Assembly (NCBI RefSeq): GCF_000237995.1
Contig: NC_016605.1
Location: 186,001-250,000, forward strand
Length of the DNA stretch: 64,000 nt
DNA from: Pediococcus claussenii ATCC BAA-344
GTDB taxonomy: Bacteria; Bacillota; Bacilli; Lactobacillales; Lactobacillaceae
Reading direction: 5' to 3'
Numbering within the stretch: the stretch's first letter is position 1; each line of letters begins with the position of its first letter. Below are positions 24,601 to 35,113 of this stretch, piece after piece. A program made the position numbers and the translations under genes. The notes below the pieces were generated by a model. That model had not been told where the DNA came from and made no database searches. It saw only the letters and a list, made by a program, of their open reading frames with translations.

Positions 24601-24677
24601 AAGATGATATAGAATTAGGTTTAACTAAATATAGGCTTTAATTACGATATATTGCGTAAAATCCGTGTCAAAAGAAA

Positions 24678-24710
24678 TCCGAATGATTATTCATTGTTCG
24701 GTTTTTTTTT
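24678..24710 (+). terminator. Terminator after marR
   Basis: A CCGAATGA/TCATTGTTCGG hairpin with a three-base bulge and a long T-run. Confidence 0.75.
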
Positions 24711-24774
24711 GTTAAATGAGGTATATATTGCTTCATGGTATAATGTGGTAATTAAAAAATGAGGAGCGAGTAGA

Positions 24775-25659
24775 ATGATAATGTTTCGGAAACTTGCTTT
24801 AAGTGTTTTTACAATCACGATAATGTTTTTATTAACTGCATGTGGAGGATTTACCAGTCAAAAAAGGACACCAAGGTCAAGCAGTAATGATCAGGTAGCA
24901 ACGACGACTTCTGTGGTAAAAAAAGCGAAATCACTAATTAAAGAGGGACGACTGGATGATGCCCATCAAATTTTAAAAAATGAACAAAAAAAGGCAGCAA
25001 AAAATACAGAGGTAAATCAGTTATTAACCAGTGTTGATAAACTGACTATTGTGAGTGATGCTTTAAAAGATGGAAACAGTAGCACTGCAAAAGCCGAATT
25101 AACCAAAGCCCGTGCTAGTTCTAACAGTCAGGAAGTAGCAACAAGAATAGCTAGTTTTCAGCAACAAGCTAGTCAGTTAGAAAAAGCCAATACGTTATTT
25201 TCAACAATTCAAATTAACTTGAATCAAAAAAATATTGGTGCTGCACAAAATGCAAATGAAGAGTTACAAGCAATAAACGTTAATTTAGCAAAGGTTGTTG
25301 AGATAAAGCAACAAGCTGCAAAGCTTATGCAGGGGCAAGAAGAAGCTACTACTAGTAGTGATAATACTGCTAGTAGCGGCTCAAGTGGGATGAACAGTCA
25401 GCAAATGAGTTCCACACAGAATTTTTCAAATCAAGAAATGACAACGGTTCTGAATAATTTTAGGGCAGCGAGTGGCATTGCCTTTAATGCTGAAACTCAG
25501 TTCAATTTAACAAAAATTTCGGCAGAGGTCTATCAAATCGATGTGAAGAATATAGCAGCTAAGGATAGTAATAACCCTACTGGGACTTACAGATATAATA
25601 TAAAATCAGGAATAGTACAAAAAATGAATCCGGAAACGGGTTCTTTCGGTGGTAAGTAA
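24775..25659 (+). CDS. Lipoprotein of unknown function
   Basis: A 294-residue exported lipoprotein with a basic start, a hydrophobic h-region and the lipobox LLTACG (Cys at about residue 23). The mature part is helical and rich in Lys, Ala and Gln up to about residue 190, resembling TPR-like or coiled repeats (ALKDGNSSTAKAELTKA). A Ser-rich linker (TTSSDNTASSGSSG) follows, then a C-terminal domain of about 75 residues (ATTVLNNFRAASG-like start, TYRYNIKSGIVQKM end). An extended -10 TGGTATAAT lies at 24736-24744. It is two bases upstream of a DUF3899-like gene. A second ATG at 24781 is an equally possible start. Confidence 0.78.
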   Translation: MIMFRKLALSVFTITIMFLLTACGGFTSQKRTPRSSSNDQVATTTSVVKKAKSLIKEGRLDDAHQILKNEQKKAAKNTEVNQLLTSVDKLTIVSDALKDGNSSTAKAELTKARASSNSQEVATRIASFQQQASQLEKANTLFSTIQINLNQKNIGAAQNANEELQAINVNLAKVVEIKQQAAKLMQGQEEATTSSDNTASSGSSGMNSQQMSSTQNFSNQEMTTVLNNFRAASGIAFNAETQFNLTKISAEVYQIDVKNIAAKDSNNPTGTYRYNIKSGIVQKMNPETGSFGGK

Positions 25660-25661
25660 AC

Positions 25662-26018
25662 ATGAAAAATATGTGGAATAAAATAACATTTGGAATAGTA
25701 GTGATTGCCGTTTTAGTTGCCATTTTTGTAAAACCGGTTATTTTGGCGAGCAACATATTATTTATCTTCGGTATTATTTGTGTGTTGGCGGCGGTATGTG
25801 TGATTTTAGCTGATAGTAAGTTATTTATGGGCTTCTGGATTCGAAAACAGAAACGTAATTCGGATTGGATCGATTCCAAATTAGAACAGGAAGACAAAGA
25901 TTTAAGAAAAATTGCTTCACGGAAGAACGAGCCAATCAGGTTTAAACCGGTGACGCGTTTTTTATTGGTAATAGGGGTGCTTACAATTGCGCTGAGTATC
26001 ATTATTACCTTGGTTTAG
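25662..26018 (+). CDS. DUF3899-like membrane protein
   Basis: 118 residues with three hydrophobic segments: about 8-28, 29-50 and 98-118. A charged cytoplasmic-looking loop (IRKQKRNSDWIDSKLEQEDKD) lies between the second and third. Length and layout fit the DUF3899 family; the assignment is moderate. It starts two bases after the lipoprotein stop and so forms an operon with it. Function unknown. Confidence 0.65.
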   Translation: MKNMWNKITFGIVVIAVLVAIFVKPVILASNILFIFGIICVLAAVCVILADSKLFMGFWIRKQKRNSDWIDSKLEQEDKDLRKIASRKNEPIRFKPVTRFLLVIGVLTIALSIIITLV

Positions 26019-26025
26019 ACGAAAT

Positions 26026-26084
26026 AAAAAGAGTTTTGAATGAATTGTGCGTATTTTTCGGCACAATATTTCAAGACTCTTTTT
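26026..26084. terminator. Bidirectional terminator
   Basis: Stem AAAAAGAGTTTTGAA/TTCAAGACTCTTTTT with an inner ATTGTGC/GCACAAT pairing. Shared by the DUF3899-like gene and the convergent HD hydrolase gene. Confidence 0.88.
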
Positions 26085-26086
26085 GA

Positions 26087-27436
26087 TTAGATTAATTGAT
26101 TGTTTTGAATATGATTTTTAAATTGCTCAGTTTGGGTAGAAAACAAAGTTTCGTTACTATCAGCAAGCATTTCTTTTGGAAAATAAAAGCGCTCGTCAGT
26201 GGACACTTTGCCAGAAATGGAACGTACAAGATCACTAACGGATGATAGTTCAATTAAACTACCATCATTTTGAATCAACTCTATCTGGGTTCTAGGCTTG
26301 GAAGAAGTTGGATCATAAGCATCATAAGGTAAATCATAACTACTATTAACAGCGGTGTAGTAATCAGTATCAAAACCGGAGTCAGCTACTATTTGACGAA
26401 GTTCATTTAATTCTTTTTCATGATTATTGCTAAATTGAATTGATTTTAAGGGGATTCGGTTTAAAAATCGTTTTGCCAAATCGCTAAGAATTGGATCATC
26501 ATCATCTTCCCACTGTAAAAAATAAGTATTTAATACTCCGTCATCAAGTTTTAGATAATCATTCAAGGTAAAATTATTGTCAAAGAAAGGGAGAAGATAA
26601 TGTGGTTGGAATGACCGTTGACCATTACCACTGCGTTCTGATTGATAAAGGGTGTTTGCTCGTTGTAATAACCTTGCAAGAATAACTTCCATCGACCTTG
26701 ATACTGAGTGAAAGTAAACTTGTAAATACATTTGAAAGCGACTGACAATAAAGTCTTCAACGGCGTGAACTCCACTGACCTGAAATCCAATTCCACCCTT
26801 GTACGGACGCATTACTCGCAGAATTCTAGTGAGATCGAAGGTCCCGTAGTTAGTTCCAGTGTAGTAAGAATCACGAAGTAAGTAGTCCATACGATCAGCA
26901 TCTAACTGACTTGATATTAATTGAACGACTTGTGGGTTAGGATAGTCGTGACTAATGACTGAAGCAACTTGGGATGGAAAATCAGGACTAATTTTACTTA
27001 ATACCTGATTCACTTCGGTACTAGGATCAGTAATGATTTGGGTGGTAATCTCTTCGTGATTAGTATTGAAGATATGCTCAAATGTATGTGAGTAAGCACC
27101 GTGCCCAATATCGTGAAGCAATGCGGCGCAAAGCGTAACAAGCCGTTCACTGTTATCCCATAGCCCATCATTGGCCTCTTTGGATGGGTAATTACGTTCA
27201 AAGCTTGAAACTATCTGGCGTGCAACTTCATAACATCCAAGCGAATGAGAAAAGCGGGTGTGTTCAGCACCGTGAAACACAAAAGATGTTGTTCCAAGTT
27301 GATGAATACGGCGCAATCGTTGAAATTCCTTCGTATTAATTAGGTCTAAGATAACCTGATCTTGAACGTAAATATAATTATGGATTGGATCACGAAAAAC
27401 TTTTTCCATTGGAAGTTGTTGATTTGAATTATGCAT
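26087..27436 (-). CDS. HD-domain phosphohydrolase, YwfO/dNTPase-like
   Basis: A 449-residue metal-dependent phosphohydrolase of the SAMHD1/dGTPase-like HD group, similar in layout to B. subtilis YwfO. Metal-binding motifs are HTRFSHSLG (His near residue 58), LLHDIGHGAYSHTFEH (HD near 108-109) and LDADRMDYLLRDSYYTG (Asp near 185). It may hydrolyse deoxynucleoside triphosphates or related nucleotides. ATG 27436 is chosen because AGAAGGA lies upstream and homologues start near MEKVFRDPIHNYI; the frame itself reaches 27478. Confidence 0.87.
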   Translation of the reverse strand: MHNSNQQLPMEKVFRDPIHNYIYVQDQVILDLINTKEFQRLRRIHQLGTTSFVFHGAEHTRFSHSLGCYEVARQIVSSFERNYPSKEANDGLWDNSERLVTLCAALLHDIGHGAYSHTFEHIFNTNHEEITTQIITDPSTEVNQVLSKISPDFPSQVASVISHDYPNPQVVQLISSQLDADRMDYLLRDSYYTGTNYGTFDLTRILRVMRPYKGGIGFQVSGVHAVEDFIVSRFQMYLQVYFHSVSRSMEVILARLLQRANTLYQSERSGNGQRSFQPHYLLPFFDNNFTLNDYLKLDDGVLNTYFLQWEDDDDPILSDLAKRFLNRIPLKSIQFSNNHEKELNELRQIVADSGFDTDYYTAVNSSYDLPYDAYDPTSSKPRTQIELIQNDGSLIELSSVSDLVRSISGKVSTDERFYFPKEMLADSNETLFSTQTEQFKNHIQNNQLI

Positions 27437-27496
27437 TAGCGTTCCTTCTTCTGGTAATTTATATATAGAGCGAGACATAAGTCGAGAAATGATGAG

Positions 27497-27602
27497 CTAT
27501 TCATCGTTTGTTTCTTACGTATAAGCGGAATCATTTGACTTATTTCGCGCCTTTTAGCTATTTAATTTGGAAATTAAGCTTTAATTATAGTTATGCCTCA
27601 AT
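27497..27602 (+). repeat. Repeat family 2, copy 2
   Basis: Aligns with 13264-13374 over about 105 bp; the shared left end is CTATTCATCGTT. The left half of the palindrome is shorter here than in the dlt terminator copy. It lies in the 284-bp gap between the HD gene and the DUF1934 gene; the rest of that gap shows only AT-rich sequence. Confidence 0.55.
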
Positions 27603-27720
27603 CTCATTATATAGTATATATTGATTATACATTTTTTATTGGATATTGAAAAAAGCTCAAAATAGTAATTTCTGAAATTTGATTTATAATATAGGAAAAT
27701 AGGAGTTTAGGGGTGAAATG

Positions 27721-28161
27721 ATGGCAGAATTAAGAGACGGAGTACCAATTGAAATCCATCTTGAAACTTTTGTGGAACAAGAAGGCGAAGAGACGCACTT
27801 GGTTTTTGACGAACAAGGGCAACTTTTTAAAATGGGTAACTCGATTTATTTGAGATATCAGGAAAATAATCCTGAAACGGGTGAAAATATTCCGGTAACA
27901 ATGAAGATTGATAACGGAGAAAGTATTCTTTTAACGCGTTCTGCAGAGGCTGAGATGCGATTGCGATTTGCTAACGGAAAAAGAATTGAAGCACGGTATA
28001 GAACACCATATGGCATTTTACCAATCCAAACGGTAACACCGATGTTAGACGTTCGCCTACGTGATCGTCCGTTTGCAGGTGTGGTTAATATTGATTATCA
28101 ACTTTTTGCGGGTGAACAACATATTGGTAACTATAAAATACGATTGCAATTTACCGCTTAA
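27721..28161 (+). CDS. DUF1934 family protein, YwiB-like
   Basis: A 146-residue beta-rich protein of the calycin-like DUF1934 family (B. subtilis YwiB). Typical features are alternating strands (VPIEIHLETFVEQ, HLVFDEQGQLFKMGNSIYLRY), the YRTPYGILPIQTVT block and a C-terminal NYKIRLQF strand. It is located directly upstream of rpoE, as in many lactobacilli. Function is unknown. Of the two adjacent ATG codons, 27721 is used; GGGGTG precedes it. Confidence 0.85.
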   Translation: MAELRDGVPIEIHLETFVEQEGEETHLVFDEQGQLFKMGNSIYLRYQENNPETGENIPVTMKIDNGESILLTRSAEAEMRLRFANGKRIEARYRTPYGILPIQTVTPMLDVRLRDRPFAGVVNIDYQLFAGEQHIGNYKIRLQFTA

Positions 28162-28205
28162 ATGTAGTATTATTGCATGTAGACTGTTGAAAGGACGTGC
28201 GCCAG

Positions 28206-28751
28206 TTGAAACTAGAAATTTTTGAAGGTCAAAAAAAAGACGAATTATCTTTAATTGAAGTAGCACATGCTATCTTAGCTAATAATGGCGAACCAATGGC
28301 GTTCGTTGATTTAGCGAATGCTGTTCAAAATTATTTGAGTAAGTCTGATGAAGATTTTAGAAATCATTTATCACAGTTTTATACTGATTTAAATGTTGAT
28401 GGTAGTTTCATTTCACTCGGTGAGAACACTTGGGGACTTAGAACTTGGTATCCATTTGATTCGATTGATGAAGCTGTTAATCATAGTGATGAAGACGAAG
28501 ATGAAGACCGTCCAAGGCCTAAAAAACGTAAACGCGTTAACGCCTTTTTGGCGGATGCTTCAAATGATGACGATGTAATTGATTATGATGCTGACGATCC
28601 AGAAGACGAAGATGACACGCCACTTGACCAGCAAGATGATGATAACGATGACGACTACGAAAGCGTCCATGATGATAGTGAAACATTACCAGATGGTATT
28701 GAAGGTCAATTATCTGAAATGGGTGATGACGACGATGACGATGATGAATAA
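28206..28751 (+). CDS. rpoE: DNA-directed RNA polymerase delta subunit
   Basis: A 181-residue delta subunit. The N-terminal HARE-HTH domain (about 1-75) includes [15 protein letters not shown], the typical motif, followed by [12 protein letters not shown] and [22 protein letters not shown]. The C-terminal half is an extremely acidic Asp/Glu tail. It binds RNA polymerase, promotes recycling and speeds response to nucleotide levels. I use TTG 28206, which has GAAAGGA 10 nt upstream; a GTG at 28197 would be one base from that site. Confidence 0.93.
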   Translation: MKLEIFEGQKKDELSLIEVAHAILANNGEPMAFVDLANAVQNYLSKSDEDFRNHLSQFYTDLNVDGSFISLGENTWGLRTWYPFDSIDEAVNHSDEDEDEDRPRPKKRKRVNAFLADASNDDDVIDYDADDPEDEDDTPLDQQDDDNDDDYESVHDDSETLPDGIEGQLSEMGDDDDDDDE

Positions 28752-28797
28752 TATCAACCGTTAAAAGTATTTTTGAAATGTTGACTGATTTTATTGG

Positions 28798-28836
28798 TTG
28801 ACTTATGCGTGAGTTGCCTGTAATATGTTTTTTGGG
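28798..28836 (+). promoter_or_regulatory. pyrG promoter with GGG start site
   Basis: -35 TTGACT (28798-28803), 17-bp spacer, -10 TAATAT (28821-28826). Seven bases later transcription can start at GGGC (28834-28837). This is the initial sequence that allows CTP-dependent reiterative G addition at B. subtilis pyrG. Confidence 0.8.
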
Positions 28837-28904
28837 CGCTGGTGATGTAAGCCAGCCATCAGAACGGACATACCCCCTATTCTTAGGAATAGGGGGTATT
28901 TTTT
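28837..28904 (+). promoter_or_regulatory. pyrG leader attenuator
   Basis: The leader has a small hairpin (GCTGG/CCAGC), then a strong terminator: stem 28870-28882 with 28887-28899, loop TTAG, T-run. The 5' arm of the terminator contains CCCCC. A transcript whose 5' end carries extra G residues could pair with it and block termination, as known for pyrG attenuation in Bacillus and Lactococcus. Confidence 0.8.
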
Positions 28905-28946
28905 GTTTTTAATATGTCGCCGATTTTAATTAAAAGGAGAAGCTAG

Positions 28947-30548
<1,602 letters not shown>

Positions 30549-30564
30549 AATTGTTTAAATAATG

Positions 30565-30592
30565 ACTACTACAAATTTTGTGGTAGTTTTTT
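30565..30592 (+). terminator. Terminator after pyrG
   Basis: An ACTACTACAAA/TTTGTGGTAGT hairpin is followed by TTTTTT. Confidence 0.75.
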
Positions 30593-30780
30593 ATTTAGAT
30601 GTTACAGAGGATACATTTTTTTCAAAGTCTTAAGTGCATGGATACAGAATTCTTTATGAAAAATTTGTGGAATAGTTGTTTTTTACTACAAAATTATTTA
30701 TGATTGATGTTGACTGTAAATATAAATTTAAATACTTAAAGTGAAATTTAGGTCCAAAGTAATTTTGTGAGGAAAAATTC

Positions 30781-32052
30781 ATGAGAAAAATGATTATCGA
30801 GGGTGGACAACGACTCTCGGGCGAGGTAACCATTGGTGGTGCAAAGAATAGCACAGTTGCACTAATTCCTGCTGCAATTTTGGCTGATACGCCGGTTCGA
30901 TTTGATTCCGTGCCGGATATTTTAGATGTGCATAACTTAATGGTTATTCTTGAGTCAATGAATGTACATTCTACATTCGAAGATGGGGTTATGGTTATTG
31001 ATCCAACCGAAATTGTTGAAAATCCACTACCAAGCCGCGCAATTAAAAGTTTAAGAGCCTCGTATTATTTTATGGGTTCCCTTTTAGGAAAATTCAATCG
31101 TTCGACGGTGACATTTCCTGGTGGCGATAATATTGGACCGCGGCCGATTGATCAACATATTAAAGGCTTCAAAGCATTAGGTGCTTCTGTTAGCGAAAAC
31201 GAAGATACAGTTTACATTACGGCTGATAAGCGTGGACTCCATGGAGCTCACATCTTTTTGGATGTCGTTTCGGTTGGAGCAACAATTAATGTGATTTTAG
31301 CGGCAGTTAAAGCACGTGGATTAACTACCATTGAAAACGCAGCTCGTGAGCCTGAAATTATAGACCTAGCAATGTTTTTGAATAGTATGGGGGCCAAGGT
31401 GCGAGGCGCCGGTACAGATGTTATCCGAGTTGAAGGGGTTGAAAAACTCGTTTCAACAACCACCCATACCATTATTCCTGATCGGATTGAAGCAGGAACC
31501 TATTTGTCGTTGGCTGCTGCGGTTGGTAATGGGATTACGGTTAAAAATATAATTCCTGAACATTTGGAGTCGTTTACGTCCAAGTTAGTTGAAGCGGGAA
31601 TTAATATAAAGATGGACGAAGACCAAGTTTATGTTCCTGCTATTTCCAGCATCAGTGCTATTGAGATAAATACGAGTCCTTTTCCGGGATTTGCAACTGA
31701 TCTACAGCAACCGTTAACAGCATCTTTATTGCGTGCTTCGGGGATGAGTGTTGTTAATGATACGATTTACCCAGAACGAGTTAAACATGTAACGGAATTA
31801 AAGAAGATGGGCGCCAAGATTCGAAGCGAAAATGGCGTGATTTATGTGGAACACACTGACCACCTTCAAGGTACTGAGGTAGAAGCTGGTGAAATCAGGG
31901 CTGGAGCATGTTTAATGATTGCTGCTTTTATGGCTGAGGGAACAACAACGATCACACGGGCAGACAATATTATGCGTGGTTATGATAGCTTGATTAAAAA
32001 GCTTACTAAGTTAGGCGCTAAAGTACAGATTATTGAAGAACCTGAACTTTAG
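30781..32052 (+). CDS. murA2: UDP-N-acetylglucosamine 1-carboxyvinyltransferase with Asp at the active-site Cys position
   Basis: A 423-residue MurA/EPSP-synthase-fold enzyme for the first committed step of peptidoglycan synthesis. Conserved residues are GAKNS with Lys22, RPIDQHIKGFKALGA, and PGFATDLQQP with the catalytic Asp. The loop that in E. coli reads GGCTIGARP (Cys115) here reads GGDNIGPRP, with Asp116. Asp at this position is known in naturally fosfomycin-resistant MurA proteins. Lactobacilli often have two murA genes; the neighbours rho and rpmE2 match the murA2/murZ context. The start follows TGTGAGGAAA. Confidence 0.92.
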   Translation: MRKMIIEGGQRLSGEVTIGGAKNSTVALIPAAILADTPVRFDSVPDILDVHNLMVILESMNVHSTFEDGVMVIDPTEIVENPLPSRAIKSLRASYYFMGSLLGKFNRSTVTFPGGDNIGPRPIDQHIKGFKALGASVSENEDTVYITADKRGLHGAHIFLDVVSVGATINVILAAVKARGLTTIENAAREPEIIDLAMFLNSMGAKVRGAGTDVIRVEGVEKLVSTTTHTIIPDRIEAGTYLSLAAAVGNGITVKNIIPEHLESFTSKLVEAGINIKMDEDQVYVPAISSISAIEINTSPFPGFATDLQQPLTASLLRASGMSVVNDTIYPERVKHVTELKKMGAKIRSENGVIYVEHTDHLQGTEVEAGEIRAGACLMIAAFMAEGTTTITRADNIMRGYDSLIKKLTKLGAKVQIIEEPEL

Positions 32053-32072
32053 TTATTGCGAGGAGGAATTTC

Positions 32073-33359
32073 ATGAATGATTTTCTAACAATGAATGACT
32101 TGCAAAGCATGACGTTAAAAGAGATTTACGAGTTAGCTCGCGAATATAAAATTTCTTACTACAGCCAGATGAACAAGAAAGAATTGTCACTGGCTGTTTT
32201 GCGTGCTCAGGCTAAAAAACAATCATTTGTTGAAATGGAAGGCGTTTTAGACGTCATTGAAAATGAAGGATTTGGATTTTTACGTCCTATTAACTACGGC
32301 CCTTCACAAGAAGATATATATATATCAGCTTCACAAATAACCCGATTTGGGCTTCGAAATGGAGATTTAGTAGCTGGAGAGGCACGACATCCTAAGCCAA
32401 AGGAACGATATTATGGATTGATGCGTGTTACCAGTGTGAACGGTAAAAATCCCGAAGAAGCCAAGACACGTCCCCATTTTCCAGCGTTAACTCCGATTTA
32501 CCCCAACAAACAAATTAAATTAGAAACAACGACGGATAATCTCTCAACAAGAATGGTTGATTTGTTTGCACCAATGGGATTTGGACAACGTAGCTTGATT
32601 GTAGCGCCACCTAAGGCAGGGAAGACAACCCTTTTGAAGGCAATTGCTAATGGTATTACAACAAACTATCCAGATGTAAAGTTAATTGTTCTATTAATTG
32701 ATGAGCGACCTGAAGAAGTTACAGACTTGGAGCGCTCAATTGATGGTGAGGTCGTATCATCAACTTTTGATCAAGAACCTAAAAACCATATTAGAGTTTC
32801 CGAATTGGTACTAGATCGTGCTTTAAGGTTAGTAGAAGATCGACAGGACGTTGTGATTTTGTTAGACTCGATTACTCGTTTGACGCGAGCATATAATCTG
32901 GTGATTCCGCCAAGTGGCCGAACTTTGTCTGGTGGGATTGATCCGGCCGCCTTTTATCGACCAAAGAGATTCTTTGGGTCTGCTCGAAACATTGAGGAAG
33001 GTGGGTCACTGACAATTTTAGGAACAGCATTGGTCGATACTGGAAGCCGAATGGATGATGTGATTTATGAAGAGTTTAAGGGAACAGGTAATTCTGAATT
33101 AACCCTTTCTCGAGAAATGGCCGATCGCCGCATTTTCCCAGCCTTGGATGTACGACAATCGAGTACTAGAAAAGAAGAACTATTGTTGGCACCAGCAATA
33201 CTTAAGCAGCTTTGGGAGATTCGCAACTCGATGCGTGGAGACTCACTCAGTTATTCAGAACAGTTGATTAAATTGCTGTCAAATACGGATAATAACAAGG
33301 CTTTTGTAGAAGAATTAAAGAAAACTAAATTAGGAAGAAAGCAGCGAACAACTAAATAG
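32073..33359 (+). CDS. rho: Transcription termination factor Rho
   Basis: A 428-residue RNA-dependent ATPase hexamer. The N-terminal helix bundle ([20 protein letters not shown]) is followed by the cold-shock-like RNA-binding domain ([16 protein letters not shown]). The ATPase core has Walker [14 protein letters not shown] (about 176-188), Walker [18 protein letters not shown], and the Q/R loops ([20 protein letters not shown]). The start at 32073 has GAGGAGG upstream. It lies between murA2 and rpmE2. Confidence 0.97.
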   Translation: MNDFLTMNDLQSMTLKEIYELAREYKISYYSQMNKKELSLAVLRAQAKKQSFVEMEGVLDVIENEGFGFLRPINYGPSQEDIYISASQITRFGLRNGDLVAGEARHPKPKERYYGLMRVTSVNGKNPEEAKTRPHFPALTPIYPNKQIKLETTTDNLSTRMVDLFAPMGFGQRSLIVAPPKAGKTTLLKAIANGITTNYPDVKLIVLLIDERPEEVTDLERSIDGEVVSSTFDQEPKNHIRVSELVLDRALRLVEDRQDVVILLDSITRLTRAYNLVIPPSGRTLSGGIDPAAFYRPKRFFGSARNIEEGGSLTILGTALVDTGSRMDDVIYEEFKGTGNSELTLSREMADRRIFPALDVRQSSTRKEELLLAPAILKQLWEIRNSMRGDSLSYSEQLIKLLSNTDNNKAFVEELKKTKLGRKQRTTK

Positions 33360-33455
33360 TCCTTGTGGCAAGTTATCTATTATGATAAACTTGGGTTCGT
33401 TGATTTATAAATAACTATGATTCAGCATATGATTCATGGCAAAGGAGCGATAATT

Positions 33456-33704
33456 ATGAAGCAAGGAATTCATCCAGAGTATCATCAAGTTGTATTTCAA
33501 GATTCAACAACTGGTTACAAGTTTTTGTCAGGTTCAACTAAAGGTTCAGCTGAAACAATCACTTGGGAAGACGGCAACGAATATCCATTGATTCGTGTTG
33601 AAATTTCTTCTGATTCACATCCTTTCTATACAGGACGTCAGAAGTTCCAACAAGCCGACGGTACAGTTGCTCGATTCAACAAGAAGTACGGTTTGGACCA
33701 ATAA
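33456..33704 (+). CDS. rpmE2: 50S ribosomal protein L31 type B (zinc-independent)
   Basis: An 82-residue L31 of the B type: [20 protein letters not shown] at the start and [20 protein letters not shown] near the end. It has no CxxC, so it does not bind zinc. ATG 33456 is chosen (AAAGGAG about 9 nt upstream); the frame continues upstream to 33417 without support. Together with the zinc-free S14 of this window it suits growth under zinc shortage. Confidence 0.94.
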   Translation: MKQGIHPEYHQVVFQDSTTGYKFLSGSTKGSAETITWEDGNEYPLIRVEISSDSHPFYTGRQKFQQADGTVARFNKKYGLDQ

Positions 33705-33712
33705 TAACCACC

Positions 33713-33741
33713 AAAGACCTCGCCATGGCGAGGTCTTTTTT
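33713..33741 (+). terminator. Terminator after rpmE2
   Basis: A perfect 12-bp stem (AAAGACCTCGCC with GGCGAGGTCTTT) and a T-run. Confidence 0.92.
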
Positions 33742-33755
33742 TATTTTTAAAATAA

Positions 33756-33812
33756 AAAAGCATTTTCTACTAAAGTTGGTATTTTAAAATACCAACTAAA
33801 GAAAATGCTTTT
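33756..33812 (-). terminator. Terminator of the MFS gene
   Basis: A long two-part palindrome: AAAAGCATTTTC/GAAAATGCTTTT outside, AGTTGGTATTTT/AAAATACCAACT inside. On the minus strand it ends in TTTTTTATTTT. Confidence 0.88.
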
Positions 33813-35034
33813 AGTTTTTAATTGAGGAACGATTCCATTGAAACAATAAGAAGTTAAACAATACTAATATAGATGTTGCAATGAAAACAGCGTTGTAATT
33901 AAAAATACTTGAGACTACTGAGCCAATCAATGGTCCGACCATATTACCAATAGCCTGGAAGGATTGATTCCAACTGAAGACTCGTCCTGTCACCTCAGCT
34001 GGAGAACGTTTTGCAAGAATGCTTTGCACAGCTGGTAACATTGCACCGTCAGAGATTCCGATTAGAAATCTGAAAAATCCTAAGAAGAACACGGACGTAA
34101 CGAACGCCATCGGGATATACATAACCATGGCAAAAATAAAGGCATAGGAAAGGATACGTTCGGTCCCAATGTGGTCCCCAAGTTCACCTAAACGAGGAGC
34201 GGCAAATAAGTTGGCGATTCCTGGAATAGCAGCGACGATACCGGCAGCAATCGTAACACCGGGACCACCATGCATTAACTCACTAACGTACAAGCTTATA
34301 ATGGGTGCAATTGAATTATTGGAAGCTTGAATAATCATTGTGGTGATAAACATGCCAAAAACTATACGAGGATTATCTAACTTACCAATAACTTCCTGTG
34401 TTGAAAGTGGTTTGGAGTGTTCTATGGGTTTATAATGTTCTTCAACAAAAAACCAACTGAGGAAGAATACTATTAGTAATAGCACACCGGTAATAATAAA
34501 TGTTAACCGGTAAGAGAATAATTGTGCTAAGATACCACCAACTAGCGGACCAACCAATGATCCGGAAACATAACCAGTTGATAACGTTCCAAGTGCTTGA
34601 CCACTGTGTTCCTTTGGTGTTTCAGTTGCAATTAAGGCGTTGGAATTACTGATATATCCAGAAAATACTCCTTGAATGAGACGTAGTACAATGAGTTGAA
34701 AGACATTTTGTACAAATCCCATGGCTCCCATAACGATTGACATGCCAAGCGCGGCACGTAAAATCATAATTTTACGTCCCCGTCGGTCGGCAAGTTTACC
34801 CCAGAATGGAGATGCAATGGCTGTGACGAAGTAAGTTGCCGAAAAGGTAATGCCACTATAAAGTGCTAGTTGAGATTTGGAATAATTTCCTAAAGTACTA
34901 ACATACAATGACAGGAATGGCATTATCTCGCTGAATGCTATTCCAGCTATAAAAGTTCCAAACCAGAGGACGAAAAGATTTTGTTCCCATGGCGAACGCC
35001 GTCGGGTGAATTGATATTTCAACCTATTAAACAT
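33811..35034 (-). CDS. MFS transporter, DHA1 (12-TM) family
   Basis: A 407-residue exporter of the PmrA/TetA-like DHA1 family. It has a basic N-terminus (RLKYQFTRRRSPWEQN) and the loop 2-3 motif GKLADRRGRKIMI (about 80-92). Motif C-like stretches are GTLSTGYVSGSLVGPLVGG (near 150) and the mirrored NMVGPLIGSVVSS in the second half. Substrate unknown. It is monocistronic; the ATG at 35034 has GAAAGAAGG upstream on the minus strand. Confidence 0.87.
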   Translation of the reverse strand: MFNRLKYQFTRRRSPWEQNLFVLWFGTFIAGIAFSEIMPFLSLYVSTLGNYSKSQLALYSGITFSATYFVTAIASPFWGKLADRRGRKIMILRAALGMSIVMGAMGFVQNVFQLIVLRLIQGVFSGYISNSNALIATETPKEHSGQALGTLSTGYVSGSLVGPLVGGILAQLFSYRLTFIITGVLLLIVFFLSWFFVEEHYKPIEHSKPLSTQEVIGKLDNPRIVFGMFITTMIIQASNNSIAPIISLYVSELMHGGPGVTIAAGIVAAIPGIANLFAAPRLGELGDHIGTERILSYAFIFAMVMYIPMAFVTSVFFLGFFRFLIGISDGAMLPAVQSILAKRSPAEVTGRVFSWNQSFQAIGNMVGPLIGSVVSSIFNYNAVFIATSILVLFNFLLFQWNRSSIKN

Positions 35035-35113
35035 AATCGGCCTTCTTTCAAAAAAGATATACTATAATACAATAGCACAATTTAAAAAAATGATAAGCTG
35101 GGGGAGCATATTG

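Noticed and set aside
28393-28764. Open frames in other phases inside rpoE
   Set aside because: They are produced by the repetitive GAT/GAC codons of the acidic tail of the delta subunit.
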